Below are positions 16,612 to 25,807 of a stretch of 47,975 nucleotides of DNA, one piece after another (positions within the stretch are counted from its first letter, which is position 1; each line of letters starts with the position of its first letter). The stretch comes from Okeania sp. SIO2C9 (GTDB taxonomy: Bacteria > Cyanobacteriota > Cyanobacteriia > Cyanobacteriales > Microcoleaceae): assembly GCF_010672455.1 (NCBI RefSeq), contig NZ_JAAHGO010000010.1, positions 1 to 47,975 on the forward strand, in the 5' to 3' direction. The notes below the pieces were generated by a model, which ran no database searches, was not told the DNA's origin, and was given only the letters and a program-made list of their open reading frames with translations. The position numbers were made by a program, and so were the translations under genes.

Positions 16612-16844
16612 TGAATTTTTACCTCTTTGATAATGATATTGAATTGTTCCTCTTTGATTAGAGGTTTAGACAGCATGTGCAGGATAACTCCCTCGAGCAA
16701 CATATTATCTAGCACTTGTGGTCCTACACCGAATTTTGGCGTGTGATTGTGCAAATACTGGACAATCTGCTGATTGAGTAGCTTCCCTGTAAACTGCTTC
16801 TGTAAATAAGACGATTTCCAACAAGAATTTCTGAATTTTTTGAC
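16608..16844 (-). pseudogene. 5'-truncated coding fragment upstream of the secreted protein
   Basis: 78 codons open without a usable start before the internal Met. The sequence (YLQKQFTGKLLNQQIVQYLH, LDNMLLEGVILHMLSKPLIK) looks like real protein but I cannot name it. The stop overlaps the next start (ATGA at 16608-16611), typical of an operon, so the fragment probably lost its front end. Confidence 0.45.
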
Positions 16845-16950
16845 TTAAAATTTTTTTTCTAGGGGTAGTGGGTCAGCAAGGTTAAAACAGCTCAATCTAA
16901 ACTCTAAGCGATCGCTTCATTACTCAATTGTTGCTTCGAGCAATCTTAAC

Positions 16951-17362
16951 TTACACTGACTGAGCGATCGCCGCTGTAGCTTTCAGATCAGCCCCCTGCC
17001 CCAGATGCTGTAGCTTGGGATAACAACTCCGGTAATTCCCCTCGCTCACAAACAACCACATAATACGAGTACGCCGATTCTGGGGCGTTGCGGGACAAGG
17101 AGCATAAGCATCAGTGTAAACGATCAGAGCATCATAATCCCGGTGTTCCTCCAGATAGGCCAAAACTGGGCTAAAATTCGTCCCTCCCCTTCCCGTTAAC
17201 TGAACCTCCCGCTGGGCGCGACTGAACGTCATCACGTCAGTTGTAATCTTCTTTAAACATCTTAAAGGTATCTGAAGCATATTGAACTTGTGCGATCGTA
17301 CTGTCAATACTGGCAATCATTCCTAAAATTGCCAAGAACCCAGAATAGATGATTTGCTTCAT
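16951..17362 (-). pseudogene. VWA-like (DUF2201) remnant fused to a foreign leader
   Basis: 16951 to about 17240 encodes RGGTNFSPVLAYLEEHRDYD, DALIVYTDAYAPCP and MWLFVSEGNY, the C-terminal VWA-like part of cyanobacterial DUF2201 putative metallopeptidases. The upstream part is lost. In another frame, 17237-17362 gives a 41-codon ORF with a signal-peptide-like start (MKQIIYSGFLAILGMIASID), presumably the head of some other gene. The join is a deletion scar. Confidence 0.65.
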
Positions 17363-17491
17363 GATTACTGTCTTCCTTGCCTTCACATAAAGCTCTAGTT
17401 TAGCCGTTCGCTTACTCGCAGCAGGAAAAGAAAATTACGCTATCTGGGTGCTCAATGCCCCTTTACTGGAAGGCTATGTTCGACTTAGACT
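17363..17491. other. Short non-coding gap
   Basis: A plus-strand open stretch (17391-17491, ENYAIWVLNAPLLEGYV) may be the tail of another lost gene. No start codon and no recognisable family. Confidence 0.3.
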
Positions 17492-19141
17492 TTAGCTAAT
17501 TAACAGTCCACCCCAAGCAAGTAATAGAGAAAAAGCGATTGCGGCGATCGCCTGTCTACTTAACAGCAATAAGGCAAATCGAAGAGACTGTTCTCGCGTA
17601 ATAGTTAACAGAGTAACTAAACAAGGTAGCAATACTCCTGCTATATACACCCCAGTCAAAATCTGCAATGGAGTTAACATAGCCAAGGTTTCTGGTTCGG
17701 CAAATAATAGCAGTCCATCTTTGCGAATAGAAGCTAAAATAATAGGCAATGAGGCTTCAGGGGGTAAATTAAACCATCCCATTAAAGGATTGATAATATT
17801 GGCTAAAGTTGCGATCGCTCCTAACCAATTCAACACAGAAGCAATAACGGTAATAACTAAAAAGATGGGAATTGCATTGAACAAAAATTGATTAATAGTT
17901 GACTTAGTTTCGCGCCAAATTACTAACCCATGAGGAAATTCTAAAAATGCTCTTCCTTCGATTACTAGGGGATTATGATTCGATTTAGCTGTAGGGGAAG
18001 AAATCATGTAGGTATATATCAAGGTAGTTGCGGTTAGATACAGCAGGTAAGGAATTATCAAGTAAGGTAACGAAGCCGCACTAAACACCCCTAAAGTTGC
18101 GCCAAACTGATAAGAACAAGCGGAACCAAAAGCGATCGCCGAAATACAAGTTCCTCTAGAACAACTAGAACAAGCACGGGTACTAACCACCGCAGGAACA
18201 TTACACCCCATACCCATAATTACTCGCACTAAATCCCGTCCCGATAACCCAAACGGACGGAGTAAAGGATTGAGAGCAATAGTAATTCGTTCTATTAACC
18301 CACTAGCTTTATATGCCCCCAAAAATAGGGCATAGAGAATTACTGTGGGCATCGCCCAAATAAACAGCAACGGACTCATAGTTATCAGTCCATACTGACC
18401 TATGAGTATTTCTCTTAACAAGATTGGGAGTTGGGATAAAAGTTTAATAATGGGAGCGACCGCATTTTGGACTATAGAATCTGCTAAAGTCGCAAAGGAG
18501 TTAGCACCCCAGACAGCAATAATCGCAGGAATAAGTAATAGAGCGATCGCCAATAACCAGCCCAGTCGAGGATGTTCTAACAGGGTTGGTTGGGGTTGAA
18601 TATACCAGCCAGCTCTTGTAGGAATCCATTGCGCGGGAAAAGGATGAGGTTCTTGCAGAGAAGCCAAAAGATAGTCTTTTTGTTCTATTGTGAGGTGGCG
18701 AGCATCTACAGTGACAATGTTCAGGTTAGAAGTTTCCCTCCATTCCCGAACCACTTGTTGAGTATGAACCGTCGATAATACCTTATCCCAGAAAGTAATC
18801 GCCACAACGCCCCGTTTATCTGCTACTAAAGGCAGTAGATCTGCCAAATCTCGATCTACGTCGGTTGCCTTGACTATCAGTAGCACGGTGTCATTTTCTT
18901 GTAGCTGTCTTAAAGCTTTCTTAGTAGTTACGCTGTCGGAACGATAGAGAATTCCAGGAGTATCAATAAAGGTATAGGCTTCAGATTGATAAGTGTCACA
19001 AGTCACTGTAGAACCGCGAAAATTGGCACTATAGGGAGTCTGCCCTGTAAGAGCCGCAATTAGTTGGGATTTGCCCGTACTCTCTTTCCCAATAACTACA
19101 ATACAATCGCGTTCTAATTTTGACGGCGTAAAAATATTCAT
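17492..19141 (-). CDS. FeoB-like GTPase/transporter, divergent
   Basis: 549 residues from the ATG at 19141, 8 bp after the flavoprotein stop; a TTG at 19162 would overlap that gene. The N-terminal GTPase-like domain has Walker A GKESTGKS (18-25) and DTPG (60-63); the G4 motif is poor (TFWDK). From about 195 on, two membrane blocks of the FeoB/nucleoside-gate type follow. The pore motif GMGCNVPA (309-317) leads into a Cys cluster, C313, C324, C327, C332. FeoB moves ferrous iron. This member is shorter, lacks FeoA and has a Zur-like box before its operon, so zinc or another divalent metal is possible. The last 19 codons are duplicated at 14562-14612. Confidence 0.8.
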   Translation of the reverse strand: MNIFTPSKLERDCIVVIGKESTGKSQLIAALTGQTPYSANFRGSTVTCDTYQSEAYTFIDTPGILYRSDSVTTKKALRQLQENDTVLLIVKATDVDRDLADLLPLVADKRGVVAITFWDKVLSTVHTQQVVREWRETSNLNIVTVDARHLTIEQKDYLLASLQEPHPFPAQWIPTRAGWYIQPQPTLLEHPRLGWLLAIALLLIPAIIAVWGANSFATLADSIVQNAVAPIIKLLSQLPILLREILIGQYGLITMSPLLFIWAMPTVILYALFLGAYKASGLIERITIALNPLLRPFGLSGRDLVRVIMGMGCNVPAVVSTRACSSCSRGTCISAIAFGSACSYQFGATLGVFSAASLPYLIIPYLLYLTATTLIYTYMISSPTAKSNHNPLVIEGRAFLEFPHGLVIWRETKSTINQFLFNAIPIFLVITVIASVLNWLGAIATLANIINPLMGWFNLPPEASLPIILASIRKDGLLLFAEPETLAMLTPLQILTGVYIAGVLLPCLVTLLTITREQSLRFALLLLSRQAIAAIAFSLLLAWGGLLIS

Positions 19142-19149
19142 CTTATTTT

Positions 19150-20271
19150 TCAACAAACACAATCGTCATTACAGCAAGAAAGGTCATCTAAGAACAAACC
19201 TTGTCGGCGATAGGCTTCCAAGGTCGTTGTATCGATTCCCATACGTTGAGCGATCGCATTTCCTACCACAGCAAATCGCTGCCGAAATTTATAAATGAAA
19301 CAAAAAATTATATTGCCGTGACGCACTGAAGGGCCGACGACAAATAATCCTGGAGTTAGGGTGGACTCATCTTCTTGAGTCAGAGCTGCATAGCCATTTG
19401 ACCAGTCAAATAGAGGTGCGATTTGTTCTAAACTGCTATTAAACCCCGTACAGAGAATTGGCGGTGTAGAACTAAACCACTCTTCGTACTCGCTCTCCAC
19501 CACATATCCTTTTTTTACTGCTTTGACTGCTTCAATGTACTTGTCTCCAATTAGTTCGATCCGACCCATAGAATAAGCTACTTCTAAACGTTTTATACTA
19601 TAAGGAGACAAAGAAACACTAGGATCTGAGTCTAAGTTTAACCAGCTACTATTGCGATCGATTAACTTGACTTTTTTCCCTAATGCTGCCAAAACTGACG
19701 CTGCATCTACACCGCTTTCATAGCCTCCGACAACTACAAATTCCTCCCCCTCAAGCTCTGTCCAAGAACGTATTTGGGAATTATGAATACACAAATCTGC
19801 CCCTGGAAAAGGATTAAGATTGGGATATTGATACTCTCCTGCTGCCCAAATAACAAACTGTGTTCGCAACTCGCCTTTAGAAGTTTCCAAGACAAAGCCT
19901 TTGCCTTGAGGTAAAGCTGCAATAGTTTTCACATTTGTCTCGGTTTTTATAGGTAGTTGAAAATGCTCTGCTACAGTCTCCAAATACAGGGCATATTCTT
20001 TCCCTGAAAGATGTTCCTTTCTGAAACTGAGGGCAGGAGAAGTATTTAAAACTACTGCATTGAGATCCAGCAATCCAAAACCATGACTGGGAAACGACGG
20101 CGTAATGAATCCCATTTCTTCTGGCCAACGGCTAAAAGAAGCCCCGATTTGATGTCGTTCTAAAATGACAAAATTTTCAATTCCTAAATCTTTTAAGACT
20201 ACTCCACAGCCAATTCCAGCAGCCCCAGCCCCCACAATTACAACTTCAAAACGATCGTTAGTTTTGTTCAC
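19150..20271 (-). CDS. CzcO-like FAD/NAD(P)-binding oxidoreductase with Cys-rich tail
   Basis: 373 residues, GTG start. N-terminal FAD site VVIVGAGAAGIGCG (9-22), ATG-like AAGEYQYPN near 135, a second dinucleotide site VVVGGYESGVDAA near 168, and GLFVVGPSVRHG near 318. The protein belongs to the group I flavin monooxygenase / CzcO-like family, whose biological substrate is mostly unknown. The last residues are SCCNDDCVC, four cysteines in nine residues, a likely metal-binding tail. It is first gene of a two-gene unit with the FeoB-like transporter, 8 bp apart, under a Zur-like palindrome, so a redox or metal-handing role linked to the transporter is a fair guess. Confidence 0.8.
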   Translation of the reverse strand: MNKTNDRFEVVIVGAGAAGIGCGVVLKDLGIENFVILERHQIGASFSRWPEEMGFITPSFPSHGFGLLDLNAVVLNTSPALSFRKEHLSGKEYALYLETVAEHFQLPIKTETNVKTIAALPQGKGFVLETSKGELRTQFVIWAAGEYQYPNLNPFPGADLCIHNSQIRSWTELEGEEFVVVGGYESGVDAASVLAALGKKVKLIDRNSSWLNLDSDPSVSLSPYSIKRLEVAYSMGRIELIGDKYIEAVKAVKKGYVVESEYEEWFSSTPPILCTGFNSSLEQIAPLFDWSNGYAALTQEDESTLTPGLFVVGPSVRHGNIIFCFIYKFRQRFAVVGNAIAQRMGIDTTTLEAYRRQGLFLDDLSCCNDDCVC

Positions 20272-20299
20272 CAGCAGACAATCTCGAATAGATACTTTA

Positions 20300-20314
20300 T
20301 GATAATAATAATCA
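20300..20314. promoter_or_regulatory. Zur-like operator before flavoprotein-feoB unit
   Basis: TGATAATAATAATCA differs from TGATAATNATTATCA at one position outside the central base. It is located 28 bp before the GTG start of the flavoprotein gene. Being AT-rich, one such match could be chance; the location and the sites at 1800, 4600 and 14531 make it credible. Confidence 0.65.
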
Positions 20315-20459
20315 TTCTATAAAAAAAAAGCTAGCTTTCTAACAAAAAATATTGGTGAGGCAGTGGTCAACTATAATTGATATCCTCCCATCACTACACT
20401 CCTGACGTTGCTATAGGGCGTTGCGAGAGCAAATGGACAAAAAAAACGCGCTCTCGTAT

Positions 20460-20721
20460 AATTAGGGCTTGCTGAAAAAGTCTTTTTGCTAAGGCAGGGA
20501 GTAGGGAGTAGGGAGTAGGGAGTAGTGAAGAGTCAAGAGGAATCAGGAGTTGTAGAGGATGTAGAAGGAAAAATTATCCCTTGACTTGGGTGTCCCTATC
20601 TTGCCCAAAATCCTAGATTTTTGAACCTGAATTACCTAAAAGCTGGTACTCCCTTAGCACTTGCAAAGACTGAAATCTTTACCAGGGAATACTTTGATAT
20701 TTATTCAGCCACGCCCTAATT
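20460..20721. mobile_element. MITE family A, copy 1
   Basis: 262-bp element. Ends are AATTAGGGCTTGCTGAAAAAG and TCAGCCACGCCCTAATT, imperfect inverted repeats, flanked by TA. Body contains GGGAGTA heptamers at 20490-20525. Other copies at 28234-28517 and 40360-40624 share ends and core. TA flanks fit an IS630/Tc1-type mobilising transposase. The rest of 20322-21015 holds no gene I can support. Confidence 0.8.
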
Positions 20722-21015
20722 AGAATAATCATAGTTAGTAAAAGTATAGTCAAATATAGACAGACTTGATTTCCGGCGCAGAAATTCCCTTCACTTTTGC
20801 TTTGAGAGATTAATTCTCCTGGGGTGAACTACGCACCTCTCTATCCCATAGCGGTTAAACGCATAAGGGAGATGCTTTTCGCAAAATGTTGTAAGAACCA
20901 TTCACGTGACTACTGACAAAGAATTCCTCCATCAGTAAAATAGTTAAAAGTTTGCATTGTTTGATTACCTCTGTTTTCGGCGATTTTAAGGTTTGAATTT
21001 AATTTGATGGAAATG

Positions 21016-21612
21016 CTAAGACTCATTTCTTAAGAAAAGTTTTGAGTTACTTTGATCCAGAAACAAATCAAGTTCATTCTTTAATTTATCTGAAGTATGA
21101 CGAAGGTTCTTTAACTTTTCTTGTGCTTCTGAGCTGAACTTTAGATTTTTAGCTATCAAAGAATTATCTGAGTCAATCCTTGTTTCAAGACTGGTAATAA
21201 ATGTATTTGCTGAAAAAATATCTTGTGTGCAGAGATTTAAGAGTGTTAAACAATACTCCTTAGTAGATGCTTCATGTATAAAACGAATTGTTTCCTTTGT
21301 TCTTGCAACGTGCTTATCTATTTCTTTTACCATTACTTCTCTAGCATCTTCAATTCGAGCTATACCTTTTAAGTGGCTTCTATAACCTAAAATACCTAAA
21401 CTAACAACTGCAACTGCTCCTGCTGCTGGGATAGTAAGAGGATTTGCTAAAAAAATAGCGGGTAGTCCTGTATCGTAATGGTGAATGGTGGCTGAAATGC
21501 TTGCTATACCGTTACCGAAAAAATTACAATGCACCACTACCAAATAGCGAAAGGGGTTGCTCCTGCTGCTACACCAGTTGTACCTCCTGCTGTTGTAAAT
21601 CAATACTTTCAA
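21016..21612 (-). CDS. Hypothetical membrane-anchored coiled-coil protein, start uncertain
   Basis: The trustworthy part is from about residue 35 on: a hydrophobic segment (NPLTIPAAGAVAVVSLGILG), then a long charged helical region with heptad-like spacing (KEIDKHVARTKETIR, SEAQEKLKNLRHTSDKL). The front, from a TTG at 21612, is Cys/Arg-rich and unlike the rest. In another frame the same DNA encodes AGGTTGVAAGATPFAIW, which looks more protein-like, so a frameshift near 21535 is probable. No family recognised. Coding on the minus strand upstream of no obvious partner. Confidence 0.45.
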   Translation of the reverse strand: MKVLIYNSRRYNWCSSRSNPFRYLVVVHCNFFGNGIASISATIHHYDTGLPAIFLANPLTIPAAGAVAVVSLGILGYRSHLKGIARIEDAREVMVKEIDKHVARTKETIRFIHEASTKEYCLTLLNLCTQDIFSANTFITSLETRIDSDNSLIAKNLKFSSEAQEKLKNLRHTSDKLKNELDLFLDQSNSKLFLRNES

Positions 21613-21658
21613 GCTTTAATTGCCCCTCCTTCCACGAACCTTTGATCTACGCCAACTG

Positions 21659-21744
21659 ACACAGCTAAAGTAGAACTTGAGAAAAACGGCTTAATTCTCA
21701 ATCAATTTAGAATTAAAAACATCCTCCCCTCCTTTAGCTGTGTT
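21659..21744. repeat. 12-bp inverted repeat
   Basis: ACACAGCTAAAG (21659-21670) and CTTTAGCTGTGT (21733-21744) are perfect inverted copies enclosing 62 bp between the TPR gene and the coiled-coil gene. It could be a terminator-like structure or a tiny MITE. Confidence 0.55.
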
Positions 21745-21757
21745 GCTCCACAAAAAA

Positions 21758-23614
21758 CTAAAGTGACTGTTGATATTTCAGCAAAAGTTCAGAAATATAA
21801 TCATAACCATCCACTCCAATAACAGGCAAAATTTCTGACCGTTTCCGATCTAAAATTTCATTAAACTCTTCTCCCAATTGCCCTTTCAAAACCACCATTA
21901 ATCCAGCAGTTTGCCGCCATTCATTAGCACCAATTTGCTCTAACAAATACATACCCAAACAACCTGCAAAAATAGCTTGAACCAAATTTTGTAAACTATA
22001 GTAAGCCTGAGCAAGATAAGCTAAATTCAAACCTTGTAAATACAAATCTCCAGAATATTGAGCAGCTTGCCAACCACCTACCAAATATAACAAAGCCTCT
22101 TCAGGTTTTTCTAATACCATAAATGCAATTCCTAGACTACTAAAACAAAGAGACTTACTCTGACCATCACCCAAAGTTTCTGATAACTTTAAACCCTGTT
22201 GTAGATAATTAATCGCATTTTCATAAATCTCAGTTTCCATCATTTCTTGTTGTCTAGCTTGGAAAACTTCACTAAAACCTAAATTAGCTAAAGCATTAGC
22301 TTCCCCTTTTTTATCCCCTATTTGTCGAGAAAACATCAACGCCCTTTGACTATAATTAATCGCCTCACTATAATCCTGCATCGCCACACAAGTCCGACTC
22401 AAATGATTCAAATTAGCAATTTCACAGAATTTATCCTCAGTTTCTTGGGCAATTTCTAAAGCTTGTTTATGAAATTCCATCGCCCTTAAATATTCCCCTA
22501 AAGTCTGCTGAGAATAACCCAATAAAGTTAAAATTCTTGCCTTAGCTTGAGTACCTTTAACTATTTGCAAAGGTGCATCTAAATAACTCAAAGCATTCTG
22601 TAAATATTCTCCAGAAAAAGAAGCAAAAATCCCACCATAGAGCGGAAAATATTCCTGTTGAGAAAAGGCACGAAAAATTTGCAATGCTACCTGAAAACAA
22701 GAATTAGTTAAACGAGGTCTAGCTTGAAAACCATTAGCTAATTGACACCAAATAGTAGCAAATGTCAAAAAAGTAGAAATAGATAATTTTGCCCCTACTT
22801 TTGCATCATAAATTAACTTATCAAACCATTCTACTAATCCCCTTTGTAAACATTGTAAAATTAATGCCAATTCAACTAAATTACTAGCTTCAATACTCGC
22901 TTTACTCGCAAATTCTACAATCGACTTTTCCAGAGCAATAGTATTGAATAAACCTTCTGGAAAAGAACTATTTACCTGTTTTGCCCATAATACCCACGGT
23001 CCTCGTTGTTCGGGAGTACCACCAAATCCTAATTGACCCCTACTTTGGTCATAAATCCAACTTACCAAATAAGGTTGCAGTCGTTGCCAAGCTTCCAGAC
23101 CTTTAGTAATACCAGTCGCAAACTGTTGCAAGTCTTTTTCTAACTCAGAGTCAGCAGTTTGGAGTTTTTGTCCGTCTAGATTTTGGGCCAGTTTTTGTAG
23201 TTGATTGAGAGTTAGAGGTTGTTTTTGGTTAGGATCGATAGCATTGAATAAAGTAGTCAGGCGATCGCTAGACTCAGCATTAATAATTTCTTGTACAGAA
23301 GCAGCGATCGCTTCTTGAGTCTGATTTAGTTTTTCCCACCGCTCCCATTCTCCCTGAATAGTTTTTAATGCTCGCAAACGACGATTAGCTTTTGCTTGTT
23401 TTAACTCATCAGTTTCTGTATCTACTTGGTTTTGAACAGTTTGCAGACGTTCATCAAAACAACGTTCAAAAATTTCGCCCGTACCACTACTAACTTCTTT
23501 TAGCAGCATTTGATATACTTGTTCTTTAGAACGAATTTGACCTTTGAGAGTAATTTCCACAATGTGGTCAATTAAATTTAGATAGCGTTCCTGCCAAGAA
23601 ATAGATTCTGTCAT
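21758..23614 (-). CDS. TPR-repeat protein, 618 aa
   Basis: The N-terminal third is helical and Gln/Glu-rich (LKQAKANRRLRALKTIQGEW near 72). From about residue 360, several tetratricopeptide repeats follow: LTLLGYSQQTLGEYLRAMEF, NLNHLSRTCVAMQDYSEAIN, ALANLGFSEVFQARQ, CFSSLGIAFMVLEKPEEALL. TPRs are protein-docking scaffolds; the partner is unknown. The protein lacks signal peptide and membrane segments, so it is cytoplasmic. ATG at 23614 is followed by a normal start. No enzymatic domain is visible, and no neighbour suggests a pathway. Confidence 0.8.
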   Translation of the reverse strand: MTESISWQERYLNLIDHIVEITLKGQIRSKEQVYQMLLKEVSSGTGEIFERCFDERLQTVQNQVDTETDELKQAKANRRLRALKTIQGEWERWEKLNQTQEAIAASVQEIINAESSDRLTTLFNAIDPNQKQPLTLNQLQKLAQNLDGQKLQTADSELEKDLQQFATGITKGLEAWQRLQPYLVSWIYDQSRGQLGFGGTPEQRGPWVLWAKQVNSSFPEGLFNTIALEKSIVEFASKASIEASNLVELALILQCLQRGLVEWFDKLIYDAKVGAKLSISTFLTFATIWCQLANGFQARPRLTNSCFQVALQIFRAFSQQEYFPLYGGIFASFSGEYLQNALSYLDAPLQIVKGTQAKARILTLLGYSQQTLGEYLRAMEFHKQALEIAQETEDKFCEIANLNHLSRTCVAMQDYSEAINYSQRALMFSRQIGDKKGEANALANLGFSEVFQARQQEMMETEIYENAINYLQQGLKLSETLGDGQSKSLCFSSLGIAFMVLEKPEEALLYLVGGWQAAQYSGDLYLQGLNLAYLAQAYYSLQNLVQAIFAGCLGMYLLEQIGANEWRQTAGLMVVLKGQLGEEFNEILDRKRSEILPVIGVDGYDYISELLLKYQQSL

Positions 23615-23617
23615 TTC

Positions 23618-24019
23618 AGTTATCAGTTATCAGTTATCAGTTATCAGTTATCACTACCTCTGCAATAAGGAGGCTTGACCTTGGCGAATATTCTCTTCTC
23701 TTGGTCGATTAGAGATGGCGAGGTCTCCTCGCCATCTATCGACCGCTTTTTTTATCCCCTTATAAAGGGCAAGGCTAATTCTTTTTCTTCAGAGAATATT
23801 CATCAGAAATACATTTAATTATGCAAATATACGAATTTCCCCATCTCCCTGTATAAATAGATTCCAAATGGGTTCTATAGGTTTAATTCCTAACCACTTC
23901 AGTTGTAGTTTATACAAGCTTGTTGTGATTTGACTCCATCCACTTTTCCTATCCTTTATTCCTTCTTCCTCCTTCCTTCTTCCTTCTTAAAATACAATCA
24001 GAATACTGATTAAGTTAAT
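23618..24019. repeat. Repeat-filled gap (CAGTTAT heptamers, decayed MITE B)
   Basis: CAGTTAT heptamer run at 23618-23651. Inverted, degenerate copy of MITE B at about 23655-23790, keeping the GGTCGAT...GATGGCGAGG-TCT-CCTCGCCATC...ATCGACC core. A partial copy of the 3721-3748 hairpin (ATAGATTCCAAATGGGTTCTAT) at about 23868-23890, and TTCCTTC repeats at 23960-23990. No gene seen. Confidence 0.65.
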
Positions 24020-25060
24020 TTATAGATTTACCACTACAAACATTTGTTCAAACATATCATTAATCATATCTTCCATATCATCTCTATGTACATAATTAGG
24101 ACCTCTAACAAACTCTTTTAGTGTAATTTTTCGGTCTTTAAAATCTTTAACAAAATTATGCAATGCTTGCAAAGAATTTAGATCGACTTCTGCTTCTGCA
24201 ACCAACTTTTCCATCAAATTTTCTCCTTGTCGCTTTGCTTTGCGATACTGTTTTACCATATTTCCTTGAGGAGTCTTTTTCACCTCTCGTAATTCTGATT
24301 TCACTTGTTCATATTGTTGAGATAATAGTTCAATTTCTTTCTCTAATTGTTCGCATTCTTTTTCACTATCATTTTGGGAAAACTTAACATTTTCTTGATT
24401 TTTATCTCTTTCAATCTCTAATAACCGAGCTAGATCGCCACTTTGATAAGCAATATTAATTTCTTTCATTATTTCAGTATAGAAAACACGAGTTTCATTA
24501 TCGCTAGCTTTATCTGGATGAAATTTATCGGCTAATTTTAAGAATATTTTTCTCAGGTCTCTACTGGGACGTGGTTGAGAAATATCTTCATTTTCATAGT
24601 AATGATTATTTTCTCCAAAAAAATCTTTCTCTGTTGTCTGTTCATAATCATTTTTATCTTCATCTTGAAAATTTGCTGATGATGACCGAGAAAAATATTC
24701 TGGACGAGGAGAAATTTTACCTGTTAGTTGTAAGATGCGATAAATATCTATAATTTCTTGTTTTTGACGTTTTCCTAAACGTTTATTACTTAAAATTTTA
24801 TCAAATAGCCCATGAATTTTTTGATCTAGACTATTAATTTTTTCATAAAATGGTCTACTTTTTTGACGCACTTCTTGAGTAAGTGTTTGCATTTGTTCAG
24901 TCAGGTTATACAACTCAGTTTTTTTTCGTTTGATTTTGGTCAGAAGTTTTTTATGTTTTTCGTTGAGAAAATCAATCCTAGCATGAATAGAAGAGAATGA
25001 TAGGGCGTTTTCTTGAGGTAGAGAATTAGAAGTTGCTGTTTTTTTAGTTTTTCTTGGCAT
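24020..25060 (-). CDS. J-domain protein with coiled coils
   Basis: 346 residues. Central J-domain segment LRKIFLKLADKFHPDKASD (about 168-186) with the essential HPD, followed by the EINIAYQSGDLARLLEIE helix typical of cyanobacterial DnaJ-like proteins with the J-domain in the middle. Flanking coiled coils (KKLLTKIKRKKTELYNLTEQ; EKECEQLEKEIELLSQQYEQ) probably mediate dimerisation or client binding. It lacks the G/F and zinc-finger regions of DnaJ, so it is a type III J-protein, a co-chaperone of DnaK with unknown client. It stands alone. Confidence 0.85.
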   Translation of the reverse strand: MPRKTKKTATSNSLPQENALSFSSIHARIDFLNEKHKKLLTKIKRKKTELYNLTEQMQTLTQEVRQKSRPFYEKINSLDQKIHGLFDKILSNKRLGKRQKQEIIDIYRILQLTGKISPRPEYFSRSSSANFQDEDKNDYEQTTEKDFFGENNHYYENEDISQPRPSRDLRKIFLKLADKFHPDKASDNETRVFYTEIMKEINIAYQSGDLARLLEIERDKNQENVKFSQNDSEKECEQLEKEIELLSQQYEQVKSELREVKKTPQGNMVKQYRKAKRQGENLMEKLVAEAEVDLNSLQALHNFVKDFKDRKITLKEFVRGPNYVHRDDMEDMINDMFEQMFVVVNL

Positions 25061-25540
25061 AGATAGTTAAGTATAGTAATAAAAATTTTGGCAATTTAAT
25101 TTTTTATAGTCTATCGTAATTTACTAAATGTGTCATCTCAGTCAGAATATATAGCGCTACGCGCAAGTCAAAAGTTAAAAGTTAAAAGTTAAAAGTTAAA
25201 AGTAATATAGCGTTTCTCAAGTTACTGAAGTACAGTGATTTTTTTTATTTTCTATTCCCTACTCCCTATTCCCTACTCCCTACTCCCTAAAACAAACGAA
25301 TTTTGGATCTCATGAGGATGGGAATTGCTATATCTGATGATCGTTTGAGCATTTATAAATTTCCTAACCTATTTGCGTAGTGCTATAGTATCTCTAATTG
25401 ATTCAAAAAGCTAAGATGCAAATTTTTTCTTACCAAATTACTTAAAATCATTAGACATCTCCAGAAAATAGGTATGGAGGGAATAGGTATGGAGGGGGAA
25501 ATAATTGATGATTTATGTATGATAATTGATTTGATTTTTT

Positions 25541-25698
25541 GGCGTTGCTGATTCTGGGTATGATTTGATAATTTTGTATTTTGGATTTTGTATTTTGGAT
25601 GCTTTGAACTACTTGTTAATATTAACTGTTCCCTGTTAAATGTTAAGTGTTCCCTCCATACCTATAAACCTACTTTCATACCTTAATTCAGCAATGCC
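25541..25698. mobile_element. IS1-type MITE, short copy
   Basis: Inverted ends GGCGTTGCTGA (25541-25551) and TCAGCAATGCC (25688-25698), the same ends as the element at 4636-4895 but with a different, AT-rich interior. Confidence 0.6.
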
Positions 25699-25734
25699 GA
25701 TTTTTTATTGTTGGAGATATCTATTAACAAAAAA

Positions 25735-25757
25735 AACAGGGGATGTTATCCCCTGTT
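25735..25757 (-). terminator. Strong intrinsic terminator, minus strand
   Basis: Perfect 10-bp stem AACAGGGGAT / ATCCCCTGTT with a 3-base loop; on the minus strand it is followed by a run of U (eight A on the plus strand, 25729-25736). Among the clearest terminators in the window, and it does not serve any long gene. Confidence 0.8.
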
Positions 25758-25807
25758 GCCAACAGAATTTACCAACAATATGCTTTTTATTACTTATTTC
25801 TTAGTCT

